A DNA stretch of 64,000 nucleotides from an uncultured Treponema sp. (GTDB lineage: Bacteria; Spirochaetota; Spirochaetia; Treponematales; Treponemataceae): positions 1-64,000 of the forward strand of contig ONHK01000006.1 of NCBI GenBank assembly GCA_900317625.1. Direction: 5' to 3'. This document shows positions 8,639 to 17,317 of the stretch, in pieces. The notes under the pieces are model-generated. The model saw only the letters and a program-made list of their open reading frames with translations, made no database searches and was not told the DNA's origin. The position numbers were made by a program, and so were the translations under genes. The first letter of the stretch is position 1. Every line of letters starts with the position of its first letter.

Positions 8639-9637
8639 CTATTCTTCCTTATAATCTTCCGCGCTGTAATAAATGATTTTTGTTCCGTCATTCTCAAACT
8701 TAAATGGAACACACATCTGGTCTTTAAATGCATTTTTTACATCCGCCTGTTTTTCAAGTGGAACATAGAACAGAAGAAATCCTCCACCACCTGCACCAAG
8801 AAGTTTTCCACCAAGCGCACCGGCATTAATCGCTTTTGCATACTGCTCATCAATCGAGTCTGTAGAGATTCCGCCTGAAATTCCACGCTTCAGTTTCCAA
8901 GTGTAGTCAAGAAGTTTTCCAAACTCGTCAAGGCTTATACTTTTATCTGTGAGGATTTTTTCTGCATCGTCAACAAGATGGTACATTTCAATAAGCTGGG
9001 ACGTTTTGTCCTTCATTGATTTTTCAGTGCCTTTTTGTATATCGCTGGAAAAGCGGCTAAACCCAGTAAAGAACAACATGAGCTGGCTGTTCAGTTCTTC
9101 CTTGCGCTCACGGTTCATAATTACAGGGCGCACAGTATATCCGTCACGACTAAAGTCTATCCTGTTGAAACCGCCGAAGGAGGCCGCAATCTGATCCTGG
9201 ATGCCGCCTGCTTCAGCACACAATGTCCGCTCAAGATAAATAGCGTCATCCGCAAGTTTTCGCTTGTCCGCATATTTTCCCTTCAGCGCATAGAACGCCT
9301 CCAGCATTCCAACCGCAAAACTGGATGAAGTTCCAAGACCGCTCCTCGCCGGAAGGTCAGCCTCATAGGTCATGCGGATTTTGTGCATATCAAGCCATTG
9401 CATAGCGTTCCTAATTGCAGGATGTTTTATCTCCTCTATGCTATTTACCTTTTCTTCCTTTGAGTAGGTAAGATGTGTCCTGTAGTCAAAAAATGGTGGA
9501 AGATGCCGGACTGTAACATACGCATATTTGTCGAAAGTCGTGCTAAGGACTGCACCGCCATGCTCGTTATAAAAACCGGAGAAGTCAGTTCCACCGCCGA
9601 AGAATGACATTCGAAATGGAGTTTGGGTTATTATCAT
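8639..9637 (-). CDS. hddA: D-glycero-D-manno-heptose 7-phosphate kinase
   Basis: A 332-residue GHMP kinase. The N-terminal substrate motif RMSFFGGGTDF and the ATP-binding PARSGLGTSSSFAVGMLEA are clear, and the C-terminal GGKLLGAGGGGFLLFY motif is intact. This is the HddA pattern, which makes heptose 1,7-bisphosphate for the GDP-heptose branch rather than the ADP-heptose branch. Its ATG overlaps the stop of the upstream 17-codon micro-ORF (ATGA, 9634-9637). Confidence 0.9.
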   Translation of the reverse strand: MIITQTPFRMSFFGGGTDFSGFYNEHGGAVLSTTFDKYAYVTVRHLPPFFDYRTHLTYSKEEKVNSIEEIKHPAIRNAMQWLDMHKIRMTYEADLPARSGLGTSSSFAVGMLEAFYALKGKYADKRKLADDAIYLERTLCAEAGGIQDQIAASFGGFNRIDFSRDGYTVRPVIMNRERKEELNSQLMLFFTGFSRFSSDIQKGTEKSMKDKTSQLIEMYHLVDDAEKILTDKSISLDEFGKLLDYTWKLKRGISGGISTDSIDEQYAKAINAGALGGKLLGAGGGGFLLFYVPLEKQADVKNAFKDQMCVPFKFENDGTKIIYYSAEDYKEE

Positions 9638-9687
9638 TTGTCAAACCACTCTTCTGATATATTTATTGTAAAAACTTCAATTTTCAT
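9634..9687 (-). CDS. 17-codon micro-ORF coupled at both ends
   Basis: A short frame encoding MKIEVFTINISEEWFDK sits between the glycosyltransferase and hddA. Its ATG overlaps the glycosyltransferase stop as ATGA (9684-9687) and its own TGA overlaps the hddA ATG as ATGA (9634-9637). This exact double coupling matches most other junctions in the operon. It may be a real small protein, a translation relay that carries ribosomes to hddA, or the remnant of a longer deleted gene. I cannot tell which from the sequence. Confidence 0.5.
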   Translation of the reverse strand: MKIEVFTINISEEWFDK

Positions 9688-10529
9688 TTCTCTTCAATCT
9701 CCCCCAGCACCCTCTCATTCATTTCCTTTCTTTCCTTGTCGAACCACCAGCCGTATTTTCCAAAATACTTGAATGCGCTTTTTATATGCGCCAAAAGCAT
9801 TTTGCGGTTTTTGTAGCTTTCCTTCTGATGGTCGTGGATTATCTGAACGCCCGGAAAATACAGTGTTTTTGAAACGCGGTGCAGGCGGCGAATCAGGTCA
9901 AAATCTTCAAAGTACATAAAAAATCTGTCGTCAAAGAAAATATTGTTTTCCACAAGAACACTAAGACGCATAAACATAAAGCAACCCGAAAGACACGGTG
10001 GATTTATCACTTTGTCGTAGCCAAAATTTTTAAGGCAGTAGCGGTCGTTTTTCTTTTCGCTCCACTTTGTCTTTGGCAGAAAGCGGCGGAAAATCAAATC
10101 ACCTGGAGTCGGGAGAAGTTTGCACAAATACTGGATTTCGCCGTTCGGATAAACAACTTTTGGAAGCGCATAAGATGCATCAGGATTTTTATCCATAAAA
10201 TCAACAAGTGCCGGTAAAACTTCCGAGCCAAAACGAATGTCTGGATTCAGCACAACGTGATACTCGCTGACGTTTTCAATCGCCTCGTGCATTGCAAGAT
10301 TGTGGCTTGCGCCGTAGCCCAAATTTTCGTTGTGAATGTATCGGATTTTTGTAACGCCATTTTCTTCAGAACGTTTTTCAAGAATCCGCCATTTGTCGTT
10401 CGGAGAATTGTCGATAATATAAAGCGTTTTCACACAGGCGGAATCAAAAACAGATTTCAGAACGGCTTCAATCTGCGCACGCGGAGTGTTGAACAAAACA
10501 ATGCTTGCGGAAAGTTTTTTCGCGGTCAT
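9684..10529 (-). CDS. Family 2 glycosyltransferase (rhamnosyltransferase-like)
   Basis: A 281-residue GT-A fold glycosyltransferase. It has SASIVLFNTP at the N-terminus, the LNPDIRFG nucleotide-sugar/metal segment, CLSGCFMFMR and FFDDRFFMYFEDFDLIRR, a pattern typical of WbbL/rhamnosyltransferase-like GT2 enzymes. It should add one sugar to the lipid-linked repeat unit at the cytoplasmic face. I chose the start at 10529 (MTAKKL) because it forms an ATGA overlap with the acyltransferase stop. The donor sugar is unknown; GDP-heptose made by neighbouring genes is one possibility. Confidence 0.85.
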   Translation of the reverse strand: MTAKKLSASIVLFNTPRAQIEAVLKSVFDSACVKTLYIIDNSPNDKWRILEKRSEENGVTKIRYIHNENLGYGASHNLAMHEAIENVSEYHVVLNPDIRFGSEVLPALVDFMDKNPDASYALPKVVYPNGEIQYLCKLLPTPGDLIFRRFLPKTKWSEKKNDRYCLKNFGYDKVINPPCLSGCFMFMRLSVLVENNIFFDDRFFMYFEDFDLIRRLHRVSKTLYFPGVQIIHDHQKESYKNRKMLLAHIKSAFKYFGKYGWWFDKERKEMNERVLGEIEEK

Positions 10530-11614
10530 TTTGCAGCCTCCGCATTGCACTTGATTCCGAAAAATCTCTGTTGAAAATTTTCAAGCAGATAAGCACACAA
10601 AAACGAAGTTCCCAAAACCGCAAAAATTGCAAATCCCGGCATTTTTTCAAAAACTCCGAGCGAAACAAAACACATTGCAAGCGGATAATGAACCAAGTAC
10701 AAACTGTACGAATAATCAGTTTTTCGCCCAATGCCTGAAAAAATTTTCAGATTCAATCCCAAGAACATCACACAGACCGCAAGGCAAATCGGCACAAGCA
10801 AAGCGGATACAAAAGGAATCTTAAAAACATTCAGTAAAACAAGAATTACAAGACATGGCAAAAAAGCAACCTTCAACCTTGGGAAAAGTCTTTCTCCATA
10901 GAAAGCAAAAGCAATTCCGCTTGCAAAATACGAGATAAACGCAGGAAGCTGATTATTCAATGAGGAAGGAAGCGAGGTCTTTTCAGTTACAAACGGCATA
11001 AAAACCTCGTACAAAACGGAAAGCAGATACAGCGCGGCAAGCACAATACATTCGTACCCCCCCCCGTTAAATTTTTCGCGCAGGCTCTTCACAGCAAAAA
11101 CAATGAACGGAAGAAGAATATAAAACCCAATCTCAATTTTTATAGTCCAAAGCGAACCATTGACACTTCCATTTAAAGCCAAGCCTTCAAAAACACCCGG
11201 AAGATTTGGATGAATAAAATTCAATGTAAAAATATTCGCCGCAAGATATTTATAAAAACTGCCACTGATAAAATATTTGCACAAAGGCAAAGCAGAAAAC
11301 GCCGAAAGGCAAATTGCACAGACAAGCACAACAAGCCAATATTGAGGCAAAATCTTTTTGCATCGTTTTATTGCATAGTTTTTAATTGAACCACTTTTCA
11401 AAAATGACTGCGTAACCCAAAATCCGCTTAAAATAAAAAAGACGTTAACGGCAATTCCCCGCAAATCATAACAAGGAAAATTAACACCGCTTAAAACGAC
11501 ACAATGCTCATAAATCACAATCAGACAGCACACAAGTCGAAGAAAATTAAACGCATTGTCTTTTAAGACATTCACCGAAGAAATAAAAGTTTTTTGAAGA
11601 TTATTCAAACTCAT
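10526..11614 (-). CDS. Acyltransferase family 3 membrane protein, with an in-frame G9 tract
   Basis: A 362-residue integral membrane protein of the OafA/acyltransferase-3 family. It has NFLRLVCCLIVIYEH (the family R and H residues) near the N-terminus, VFFILSGFWVTQSF, a KRCKKILPQYW segment and about ten membrane helices. Such enzymes O-acetylate or otherwise acylate surface glycans. Nine G at 11057-11065 (C on the plus strand) encode three Gly of NGGGYE, about residues 184-186. The frame is open at G9 and would break at G8 or G10, so acylation could be phase variable. It overlaps its neighbours by ATGA on both sides (11611-11614 and 10526-10529). Confidence 0.88.
   Translation of the reverse strand: MSLNNLQKTFISSVNVLKDNAFNFLRLVCCLIVIYEHCVVLSGVNFPCYDLRGIAVNVFFILSGFWVTQSFLKSGSIKNYAIKRCKKILPQYWLVVLVCAICLSAFSALPLCKYFISGSFYKYLAANIFTLNFIHPNLPGVFEGLALNGSVNGSLWTIKIEIGFYILLPFIVFAVKSLREKFNGGGYECIVLAALYLLSVLYEVFMPFVTEKTSLPSSLNNQLPAFISYFASGIAFAFYGERLFPRLKVAFLPCLVILVLLNVFKIPFVSALLVPICLAVCVMFLGLNLKIFSGIGRKTDYSYSLYLVHYPLAMCFVSLGVFEKMPGFAIFAVLGTSFLCAYLLENFQQRFFGIKCNAEAAK
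11057..11065 (-). repeat. Poly-G tract (G9) inside the acyltransferase gene
   Basis: Nine consecutive C on the plus strand. The current length keeps the acyltransferase frame open (NGGGYE). Confidence 0.85.
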
Positions 11615-12042
11615 TTCATCTCTCCCAAGCTTTTTGAAAAAACATCCGCTTCAGCTGAAAAAAATTCTTCATCCTTTTCTGTTTCCTCTTCCCTCACCAG
11701 TTCCCCACCGCAGTCATAAATCACCTGTACGTGCTCATCCGCACAGAATGCCTCAATCACACTCTTTCTCACTTCCTCGCCGCCAAGCCACACCGACTTA
11801 TCACTGTCCGCAACCGGGGATAAAGTGCATATATATAGAAGAATTTGTTCAGTTTTATCCGCTTTAAGCCGTTCAAGCACAAAAGAAAGCATCGCCTCGC
11901 TCACGCCATTCGGGAAAATCATAATTTCTTTTTCCGCCCAAGAATCGCCGGCTTCGCTTGTGAGAAAATCGTGCATTTCGTTTATTTTTTTCTGTGTAAA
12001 TCCGTCTGGTGCAGAACCGCAAAGAATGGCGCATCGCTTCAA
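11611..12042 (-). CDS. Unknown protein, first gene of the glycan operon
   Basis: A 143-residue soluble, acidic protein that I do not recognise. It begins KRCAILCGSAPDGF and contains LLYICTLSPVADSD and VIYDCGGELVREE, followed by a Glu-rich tail. A distant resemblance to caspase-like folds (a beta strand ending near YICTLSP) is possible but unproven. The preferred start is the TTG at 12042, six bases after a GGAG; a second TTG lies at 12054. It is the promoter-proximal gene of the operon, so it may regulate or monitor glycan production. The palindromic operators lie just upstream. Confidence 0.6.
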   Translation of the reverse strand: MKRCAILCGSAPDGFTQKKINEMHDFLTSEAGDSWAEKEIMIFPNGVSEAMLSFVLERLKADKTEQILLYICTLSPVADSDKSVWLGGEEVRKSVIEAFCADEHVQVIYDCGGELVREEETEKDEEFFSAEADVFSKSLGEMK

Positions 12043-12055
12043 AATAATCTCCAAT

Positions 12056-12100
12056 ATCGTAATTACGATTTATTACTTGATTATACATCTTAATTACGAT
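12056..12100. promoter_or_regulatory. Tandem palindromic operators between the glycan operon and the XRE regulator
   Basis: A perfect 14-bp palindrome ATCGTAATTACGAT at 12056-12069 is repeated with one change (ATCTTAATTACGAT) at 12087-12100. The copies are 31 bp apart, about three helical turns. They lie in the 101-bp gap between divergent genes. A weak promoter toward the regulator (TTGATT at 12077, a TTATTA-like -10 at about 12100) would overlap the second copy. The pattern suits a dimeric helix-turn-helix repressor, most simply the XRE protein encoded beside it. Confidence 0.65.
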
Positions 12101-12143
12101 TATTACAACCGAATTTATAACGTAAAAACGTCATTATTGGTTT

Positions 12144-12470
12144 ATGAGAACATTTTCAGATCGTCTAAGAGAAGAAATAGATTATTTAGGGCTTACAAGA
12201 AAAGAACTTGCTTATAAAGCAAATATAAAAATCAGAGCTTTGGATATGTATATTGGCTCTCAAGGTTCTATGCCACCAGCCGATGTCGCAGTCCGACTTG
12301 CAAAGGCACTGAATGTTACTGTTGAATACTTGGTTACAGGCGAAAAAACAAAATCAGATAATGTGTATGCTGAACCTTCTCAAATCCAAAAAGATCTAAA
12401 TAGACTTCCCGAACCAACAAGAAGATTTCTAGAACAGACAGTTCACCTTTTTGCAGAGCACGAAAACTAA
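12144..12470 (+). CDS. XRE-family transcriptional regulator
   Basis: A 108-residue protein with an N-terminal XRE/Cro-CI helix-turn-helix (about residues 5-66: LREEIDYLGLTRKELAYKAN, then a recognition helix and ADVAVRLAKALNVTVEYLV). The tail of about 40 residues, with RLPEPTRRFLEQTV, probably dimerises it. It is transcribed divergently from the glycan operon, with two palindromes between. Control of both itself and the operon is inferred. No strong RBS precedes the ATG. Confidence 0.85.
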   Translation: MRTFSDRLREEIDYLGLTRKELAYKANIKIRALDMYIGSQGSMPPADVAVRLAKALNVTVEYLVTGEKTKSDNVYAEPSQIQKDLNRLPEPTRRFLEQTVHLFAEHEN

Positions 12471-12742
12471 GCAAAAAAAAGAAAAATTGATTTTACCCTA
12501 CAGAAGGAACAATACTAAAAACTGCAAGTACAAGCGAAATCCAGAAAAGTTTTGTGTTATATTGGTTAAAAAATCTCCATTATCTATGCAAGACAAATCT
12601 GCAAAATTATACTCTTTTCTAAATCAGTTGTAAAAATCATAAAGGGAAACACAGTTATATTTGTAACAATCTAAAATTGCACGAATCTCATTTAAAATCT
12701 CAACAGGAAACTTTCATTAGACTGTCAATTTTTTGTGTTATC
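12471..12742. other. AT-rich intergenic region without a recognised gene
   Basis: About 270 bases of AT-rich sequence between the XRE gene and the asnS promoter. A short plus-strand frame exists (12451-12633) but has no RBS and overlaps the regulator. I see no RNA gene or strong hairpin here. Confidence 0.5.
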
Positions 12743-12771
12743 TTGAAGAACCTACTCAAAAAGAGTAATAT
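12743..12771 (+). promoter_or_regulatory. Sigma-70 type promoter of asnS
   Basis: TTGAAG at 12743-12748 and TAATAT at 12766-12771 with a 17-bp spacer, about 35 bp before the asnS ATG. An AGGAG RBS follows at 12797-12801. Confidence 0.6.
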
Positions 12772-12806
12772 TATTCTATTATTATTTGCATTTTTTAGGA
12801 GTTTTT

Positions 12807-14267
12807 ATGGTACCTACTTTAATCAAAGATTTGCTTTCTACAAAACCGGAAAGTCAAAAAGTTACAGTTTGCGGATGGATTCGTTCTGTACGCGATTCAA
12901 AAAATCTTGTTTTCATTCAGGTAAATGACGGAAGCTGTTTCGCAAACATTCAGCTTACTTTTGACAGAAATTCACCTTCTCCAAATGCAAATGTAAATAA
13001 TATAGAAGAAGAATTAAAAAAATTGAATACCGGGGCTTCTGTCCGCGCGGAAGGGCTTCTGATTTCTTCGCCGGCTAGCGGTCAGGCTGTGGAAGTTACT
13101 CTTGAAAGCCTAAAATGTCTTGGCGCCTGCAATCCGGAAGAATATCCGTTGCAGAAAAACCGGATGTCCATGGAATATCTTCGCACAAACGCTCATCTTC
13201 GTGCCAGAACAAATACTTTTGGCGCAGTTTACCGTGTGCGAAACCAGATGGCTTTTGCCGTTCACTCGTTTTTTCAGGAGCGCGGATTCCAGTACATCAA
13301 CGCACCGGAAATCACTTGCTCTGACTGTGAAGGCGCAGGCGAAATGTTTCAGGTTACAACTCTTTCCATGGAAAAAATTGCTGAGCTTGGCGTAAAAGCA
13401 GGCGCTGGTGGAATGAAAATTGAGGACGCGCATAAAATTGTTGACTATTCAAAAGATTTCTTCGGCAAAAAGGCGTCGCTCACAGTTTCCGGTCAGCTTG
13501 AAGCAGAAACAATGGCAACCGCATTAAGCCGCGTTTACACTTTTGGACCGACTTTCCGCGCAGAAAATTCAAATACTCCGCGCCACTTGGCTGAATTCTG
13601 GATGATTGAGCCTGAGATGGCGTTCTTTGACCTTGATGACGACATGGATATCCAGGAAGATTTTGTAAAATATCTTTTGAACTGGGCTTTAACAAAATGC
13701 CGCTCAGACTTGGAATTTTTTGACAAAAGAATTCAGCCTGGTCTTATTGAAAGCCTTGAAAAAGTCGCAAAAGCAAAGTTCGTGCGAATTTCTTACACAG
13801 ACGCAATCGCAAAGCTTGAAGAAGCAGAAAAAAACGGAGCGAAATTTGAATTCAAGCCGTACTGGGGCTGCGACATTGCAACTGAACACGAACGTTATCT
13901 TACAGAAAAGATTTTCGGTTGCCCTGTAATGGTTTTTAACTATCCAAAAGAAATAAAATCTTTCTACATGAAACAGAATGACGACGGAAAAACTGTAAAG
14001 GCCGTTGACGTTCTTGTTCCTGGAATTGGTGAACTGATTGGCGGTTCTGAACGCGAAGAAAACTACGAAAAATTACTGAAAGCGTGCGAGGAACGCAAGA
14101 TGGATATGTCAAACTATCAGTGGTATCTTGATTTGCGCCGATTCGGTACAGTTCCTCACTCTGGATTTGGTTTAGGCTTTGAACGCCTTATCCGTTACGT
14201 TACAGGAATGGAAAATATCCGCGACGTAATTCCTTATCCACGGGCACCAAAACTCGCAGATTTCTAA
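12807..14267 (+). CDS. asnS: Asparaginyl-tRNA synthetase
   Basis: A 486-residue class IIb synthetase that charges tRNA-Asn. The N-terminal OB-fold (TVCGWIRSVRDSKNLVFIQV) binds the anticodon. Class II motif 2 (FRAENSNTPRHLAEFWMIEP) and motif 3 (GFGLGFERLIRYVTG) are intact. I used the ATG at 12807, which has AGGAG 6 bases upstream; an upstream in-frame ATG would put extra residues before the fold without an RBS. It is followed after 3 nt by the YihY gene and then pyrG, so these probably share a transcript. Confidence 0.95.
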   Translation: MVPTLIKDLLSTKPESQKVTVCGWIRSVRDSKNLVFIQVNDGSCFANIQLTFDRNSPSPNANVNNIEEELKKLNTGASVRAEGLLISSPASGQAVEVTLESLKCLGACNPEEYPLQKNRMSMEYLRTNAHLRARTNTFGAVYRVRNQMAFAVHSFFQERGFQYINAPEITCSDCEGAGEMFQVTTLSMEKIAELGVKAGAGGMKIEDAHKIVDYSKDFFGKKASLTVSGQLEAETMATALSRVYTFGPTFRAENSNTPRHLAEFWMIEPEMAFFDLDDDMDIQEDFVKYLLNWALTKCRSDLEFFDKRIQPGLIESLEKVAKAKFVRISYTDAIAKLEEAEKNGAKFEFKPYWGCDIATEHERYLTEKIFGCPVMVFNYPKEIKSFYMKQNDDGKTVKAVDVLVPGIGELIGGSEREENYEKLLKACEERKMDMSNYQWYLDLRRFGTVPHSGFGLGFERLIRYVTGMENIRDVIPYPRAPKLADF

Positions 14268-14270
14268 AAT

Positions 14271-15563
14271 ATGAAAAAAAACGTAAAATCTGGCTTGATT
14301 CATTTGAGCCAGATTGTTTATTTAACCACACGGGGATTTTTTCAGAACAATCTGGGAATGTGCGCTTCTGCCTGCACGCTGGGCTTTATTTTCAGTTTTA
14401 TTCCTCTTGTAATGCTGATTCTTACGATTTTCATAGGAATTCTTCATGCCTCGCCAGCAACCTTGGAAGGATTTTCAATTCTTGTTGCAAATATAACACC
14501 GGTTTTTGACATAAACGGTTATATCAACGGACTGAAAGACGGAATTGTCCTGAACTGGGTGAATTTTGTGCTTGCCATTTTTGTTATCTGGATGGCGCGC
14601 AAGATGTTTCTTTCTATTATACAGAGCCTTTCAAAGATTTTTAATACAGTTGCACCATCCCGCCCGGTTATAAACCAGCTGCTGACTTTTGCCGGTGAAG
14701 TTTTTATCGTTGTTATTGTTGCCGCCTCTTTTTTTGCAGCTTTTCTTACACGCCAGATTTTTAAATTACCGGTTTTTGAACGGATTTCCTCGCTTTCCCC
14801 GATTCTCTTCAGTCATCTTTCAAACTTTTTGGTGAACCTTGTTCTTTACATAATAATTTTCTCAACAACAGTTGTGGCATACAAAATCGGCTCTGGAACA
14901 AAACCAAAAACAAGACTTTGCCTTCTTTCGGCATTGCTCTGCACTGTAAGTTTTTATGTTACAATCACAGTGATTTCGGTTTTTATGAACAAGGCAAATT
15001 ACAACACGATTTACGGTGTTTTAGGGAATCTTATTATACTTCTTTTTGAAGTTTATATCTTTTTTAACCTTTTTATGGTTTTTGCACAGATGATTTTTAC
15101 AGTTCAGTTTTTTTATTCAAATTTGCTGAGCGAACTTTATCTTTTGCCGGCTCAACATCCGCAGAATCTTGATGACATTGTGCGCCGTGCGATTTTTATA
15201 ACTCCTTCTGCACTTATGACGCAAAAAAACATGGAAAATTTTTCTGCCGGGCAAGAAATTTATAAAAATGGCGACAACGTGAACTATGTTTATTACCTTG
15301 TTTCAGGAAGCATAAAAGAAGAACGGAATGAATCTGTGAAATTCCGTTCAGAAGGCAGTTTTTTTGGGGATTTGGATTTTATGCTTGACGCAAATCATCA
15401 TTCAGCGGCAACTGCTGTTTCTGAATGCAAGGTTATTAAAATTTCAAGCGAGAATTTCAGTGAGCTTCTGGACAAAAATCCAAAGGCGGCGGTTAAAGCA
15501 ATGTCAAAGTTATCAAGATATGCGACTAAATTTTATGGACGCAATGAAACTATTTTGTTATAG
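14271..15563 (+). CDS. YihY/BrkB-like membrane protein fused to a cyclic nucleotide-binding domain
   Basis: A 430-residue protein. Residues 1-285 form a YihY/BrkB membrane domain with six hydrophobic segments. The remaining residues (about 310-420) form a cNMP-binding beta-barrel: AGQEIYKNGDNVNYVYYLVSGSIKEE, then EGSFFGDLDFML and the AATAVSECKVIKIS strand. The phosphate-binding cassette is reduced (FGDL present, no classical RSA), so nucleotide binding is uncertain. YihY proteins (often misannotated as RNase BN) have unclear function. The fusion suggests ligand control of a membrane process. The gene sits 3 nt after asnS. Confidence 0.85.
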   Translation: MKKNVKSGLIHLSQIVYLTTRGFFQNNLGMCASACTLGFIFSFIPLVMLILTIFIGILHASPATLEGFSILVANITPVFDINGYINGLKDGIVLNWVNFVLAIFVIWMARKMFLSIIQSLSKIFNTVAPSRPVINQLLTFAGEVFIVVIVAASFFAAFLTRQIFKLPVFERISSLSPILFSHLSNFLVNLVLYIIIFSTTVVAYKIGSGTKPKTRLCLLSALLCTVSFYVTITVISVFMNKANYNTIYGVLGNLIILLFEVYIFFNLFMVFAQMIFTVQFFYSNLLSELYLLPAQHPQNLDDIVRRAIFITPSALMTQKNMENFSAGQEIYKNGDNVNYVYYLVSGSIKEERNESVKFRSEGSFFGDLDFMLDANHHSAATAVSECKVIKISSENFSELLDKNPKAAVKAMSKLSRYATKFYGRNETILL

Positions 15564-15593
15564 TTTTCTGATATAGATTAAAAGGAATTTGTG

Positions 15594-17204
15594 ATGACAA
15601 AGTACATTTTTGTAACAGGCGGAGTTGTTTCTGGTTTGGGCAAAGGAATTGCCGCAGCTTCAATTGGTCTTATCTTAAAGAATTTAGGTCTTAAAGTTGT
15701 GAATCAAAAGTTTGACCCATATTTAAATATTGACCCGGGAACGATGAATCCTATTCAGCACGGTGAAGTTTTTGTAACCGACGATGGTGCGGAAACTGAC
15801 CTTGATCTTGGCCATTACGAACGTTTTACAGACACATCTTTGTCGCAGTCTTCAAACACAACTGCCGGACGCGTTTACCTTACTGTCCTAAACATGGAGC
15901 GTGAAGGAAAATTTCACGGCGGAACTGTTCAGGTAATTCCAAATATCACAGAAGAAATCAAGCGAAGAATGCTTCTTTCCACAAAAGAAACAAATGCTGA
16001 TGTTATAATTACAGAAATCGGTGGAACAATCGGTGATATAGAATCGCTTCCGTTTGTTGAAGCAATCCGCCAGATAAAATACGAGGTTGGAGAGGAAAAC
16101 TGCTGTTATATTCATCTTACGCTTGTACCATACATTGCCACAGCAAATGAACTTAAGACAAAACCAACACAACATTCGGTAAAGGAGCTTCACGAGCTTG
16201 GAATTATTCCAAACATCATAATGTTGCGCACTGAACACCCGATTGATGACCAGACACGCGAAAAACTTGCGAATTTCTGCAATGTTGATCCGGCTCATAT
16301 CATACAGAATCTGAATGCGCGCTCAATTTATGAAGTTCCGCTCCAGCTTGAAAAAGAAGGTCTTGGAAAAGCTGTCTGCACAGCCCTTGGAATCAAAAAA
16401 GGACCGGCTGACCTTTCTGAATGGATTCGCGTTGTTGAACGCTTTAATAATCCAACTCAGAGCATAAAAATCGCCCTTGTCGGAAAATATGTTGCCCTGC
16501 ACGACGCATATCTTTCTGTTGTTGAATCATTGATTCACGGTGGAATTGAAAATCTTGCCTCGATTGATATTGACTGGGTTTCTTCTGAAGACTTGACAGA
16601 TGATGAAGCCACAGAAAATCGCCTTAAAGACGCGGATGCAGTTATTGTTCCAGGTGGTTTTGGCGGCCGCGGAATTGAAGGAATGATAAATACTGCAAAA
16701 TATTGCCGCACACATAATGTTCCTTATTTTGGAATTTGTCTTGGTATGCAGATTGTGTGCATTGAATACGCAAGAAATGTTCTTGGCTTTGCAGACGCAA
16801 ATTCAACAGAAATGGAACCAAAAACAACACATCCTGTCATTGACCTTATGCCAGACCAGAACGGAAAAATCCTTGGAGGAACGCTCCGGCTTGGAAAATT
16901 TGAATGTTCTGTTGCACCGGGAACAAAAACAGAGCAGGCATACGGAACAAAAACGATTTGGGAACGACACAGACATCGCTACGAGTTCAATAATGTTTAC
17001 CGCGAAGATTTTAAGAAAGGTGGACTTATTATTGCCGGCGTAAATCCAGAGCGCGACCTTGTTGAAATTGTTGAAGTTCCAAATCATCAGTGGATGGTTG
17101 GCGTTCAGTTCCACCCGGAATTCAAGAGCCGCCCGAACAAAGCAGGTCCTCTTTTTAGGGAATTTGTAAAAGCCGCCTGTGAAAACAAAAAGAATAGAAA
17201 TTAA
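15594..17204 (+). CDS. pyrG: CTP synthase
   Basis: A 536-residue two-domain enzyme that makes CTP from UTP, ATP and glutamine. The synthase domain starts KYIFVTGGVVSGLGKGIAAA and includes DPYLNIDPGTM. The C-terminal class I glutamine amidotransferase has the nucleophile Cys in YFGICLGMQ and a HPEF His/Glu pair. The ATG at 15594 is preceded by AGGAA; the GTG just before it is an unlikely start. The CTP could feed the CDP-activating enzyme of the glycan operon as well as nucleic acids. Confidence 0.96.
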   Translation: MTKYIFVTGGVVSGLGKGIAAASIGLILKNLGLKVVNQKFDPYLNIDPGTMNPIQHGEVFVTDDGAETDLDLGHYERFTDTSLSQSSNTTAGRVYLTVLNMEREGKFHGGTVQVIPNITEEIKRRMLLSTKETNADVIITEIGGTIGDIESLPFVEAIRQIKYEVGEENCCYIHLTLVPYIATANELKTKPTQHSVKELHELGIIPNIIMLRTEHPIDDQTREKLANFCNVDPAHIIQNLNARSIYEVPLQLEKEGLGKAVCTALGIKKGPADLSEWIRVVERFNNPTQSIKIALVGKYVALHDAYLSVVESLIHGGIENLASIDIDWVSSEDLTDDEATENRLKDADAVIVPGGFGGRGIEGMINTAKYCRTHNVPYFGICLGMQIVCIEYARNVLGFADANSTEMEPKTTHPVIDLMPDQNGKILGGTLRLGKFECSVAPGTKTEQAYGTKTIWERHRHRYEFNNVYREDFKKGGLIIAGVNPERDLVEIVEVPNHQWMVGVQFHPEFKSRPNKAGPLFREFVKAACENKKNRN

Positions 17205-17212
17205 CCAGTTTT

Positions 17213-17300
17213 GCCTGCGGTAGGGATTGAAGAGAAAATGAGCTTTGCGAATTGAAACGGAAAGCCCGACGGCCGCGACGCGAGCCGGACCGCCCAAAAA
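17213..17300. repeat. GC-rich dispersed repeat, family B, copy 1
   Basis: A GC-rich segment between pyrG and guaA containing TAGGGATTGAAG, GGAAAGCCCGACGGC and a CCGGACCGCCC end. It matches, in reverse orientation, the segment at about 52384-52490 (AGGGATTGGAG, AAAGCCCGACGGC). It has no coding sense and may act at RNA level between the two genes. Confidence 0.6.
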
Positions 17301-17317
17301 ATAAAAAAGGAAATTTT

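Noticed and set aside
12451-12633. A 60-codon plus-strand frame after the XRE gene
   Set aside because: It overlaps the regulator gene, has no RBS, and is Lys/Asn-rich AT noise.
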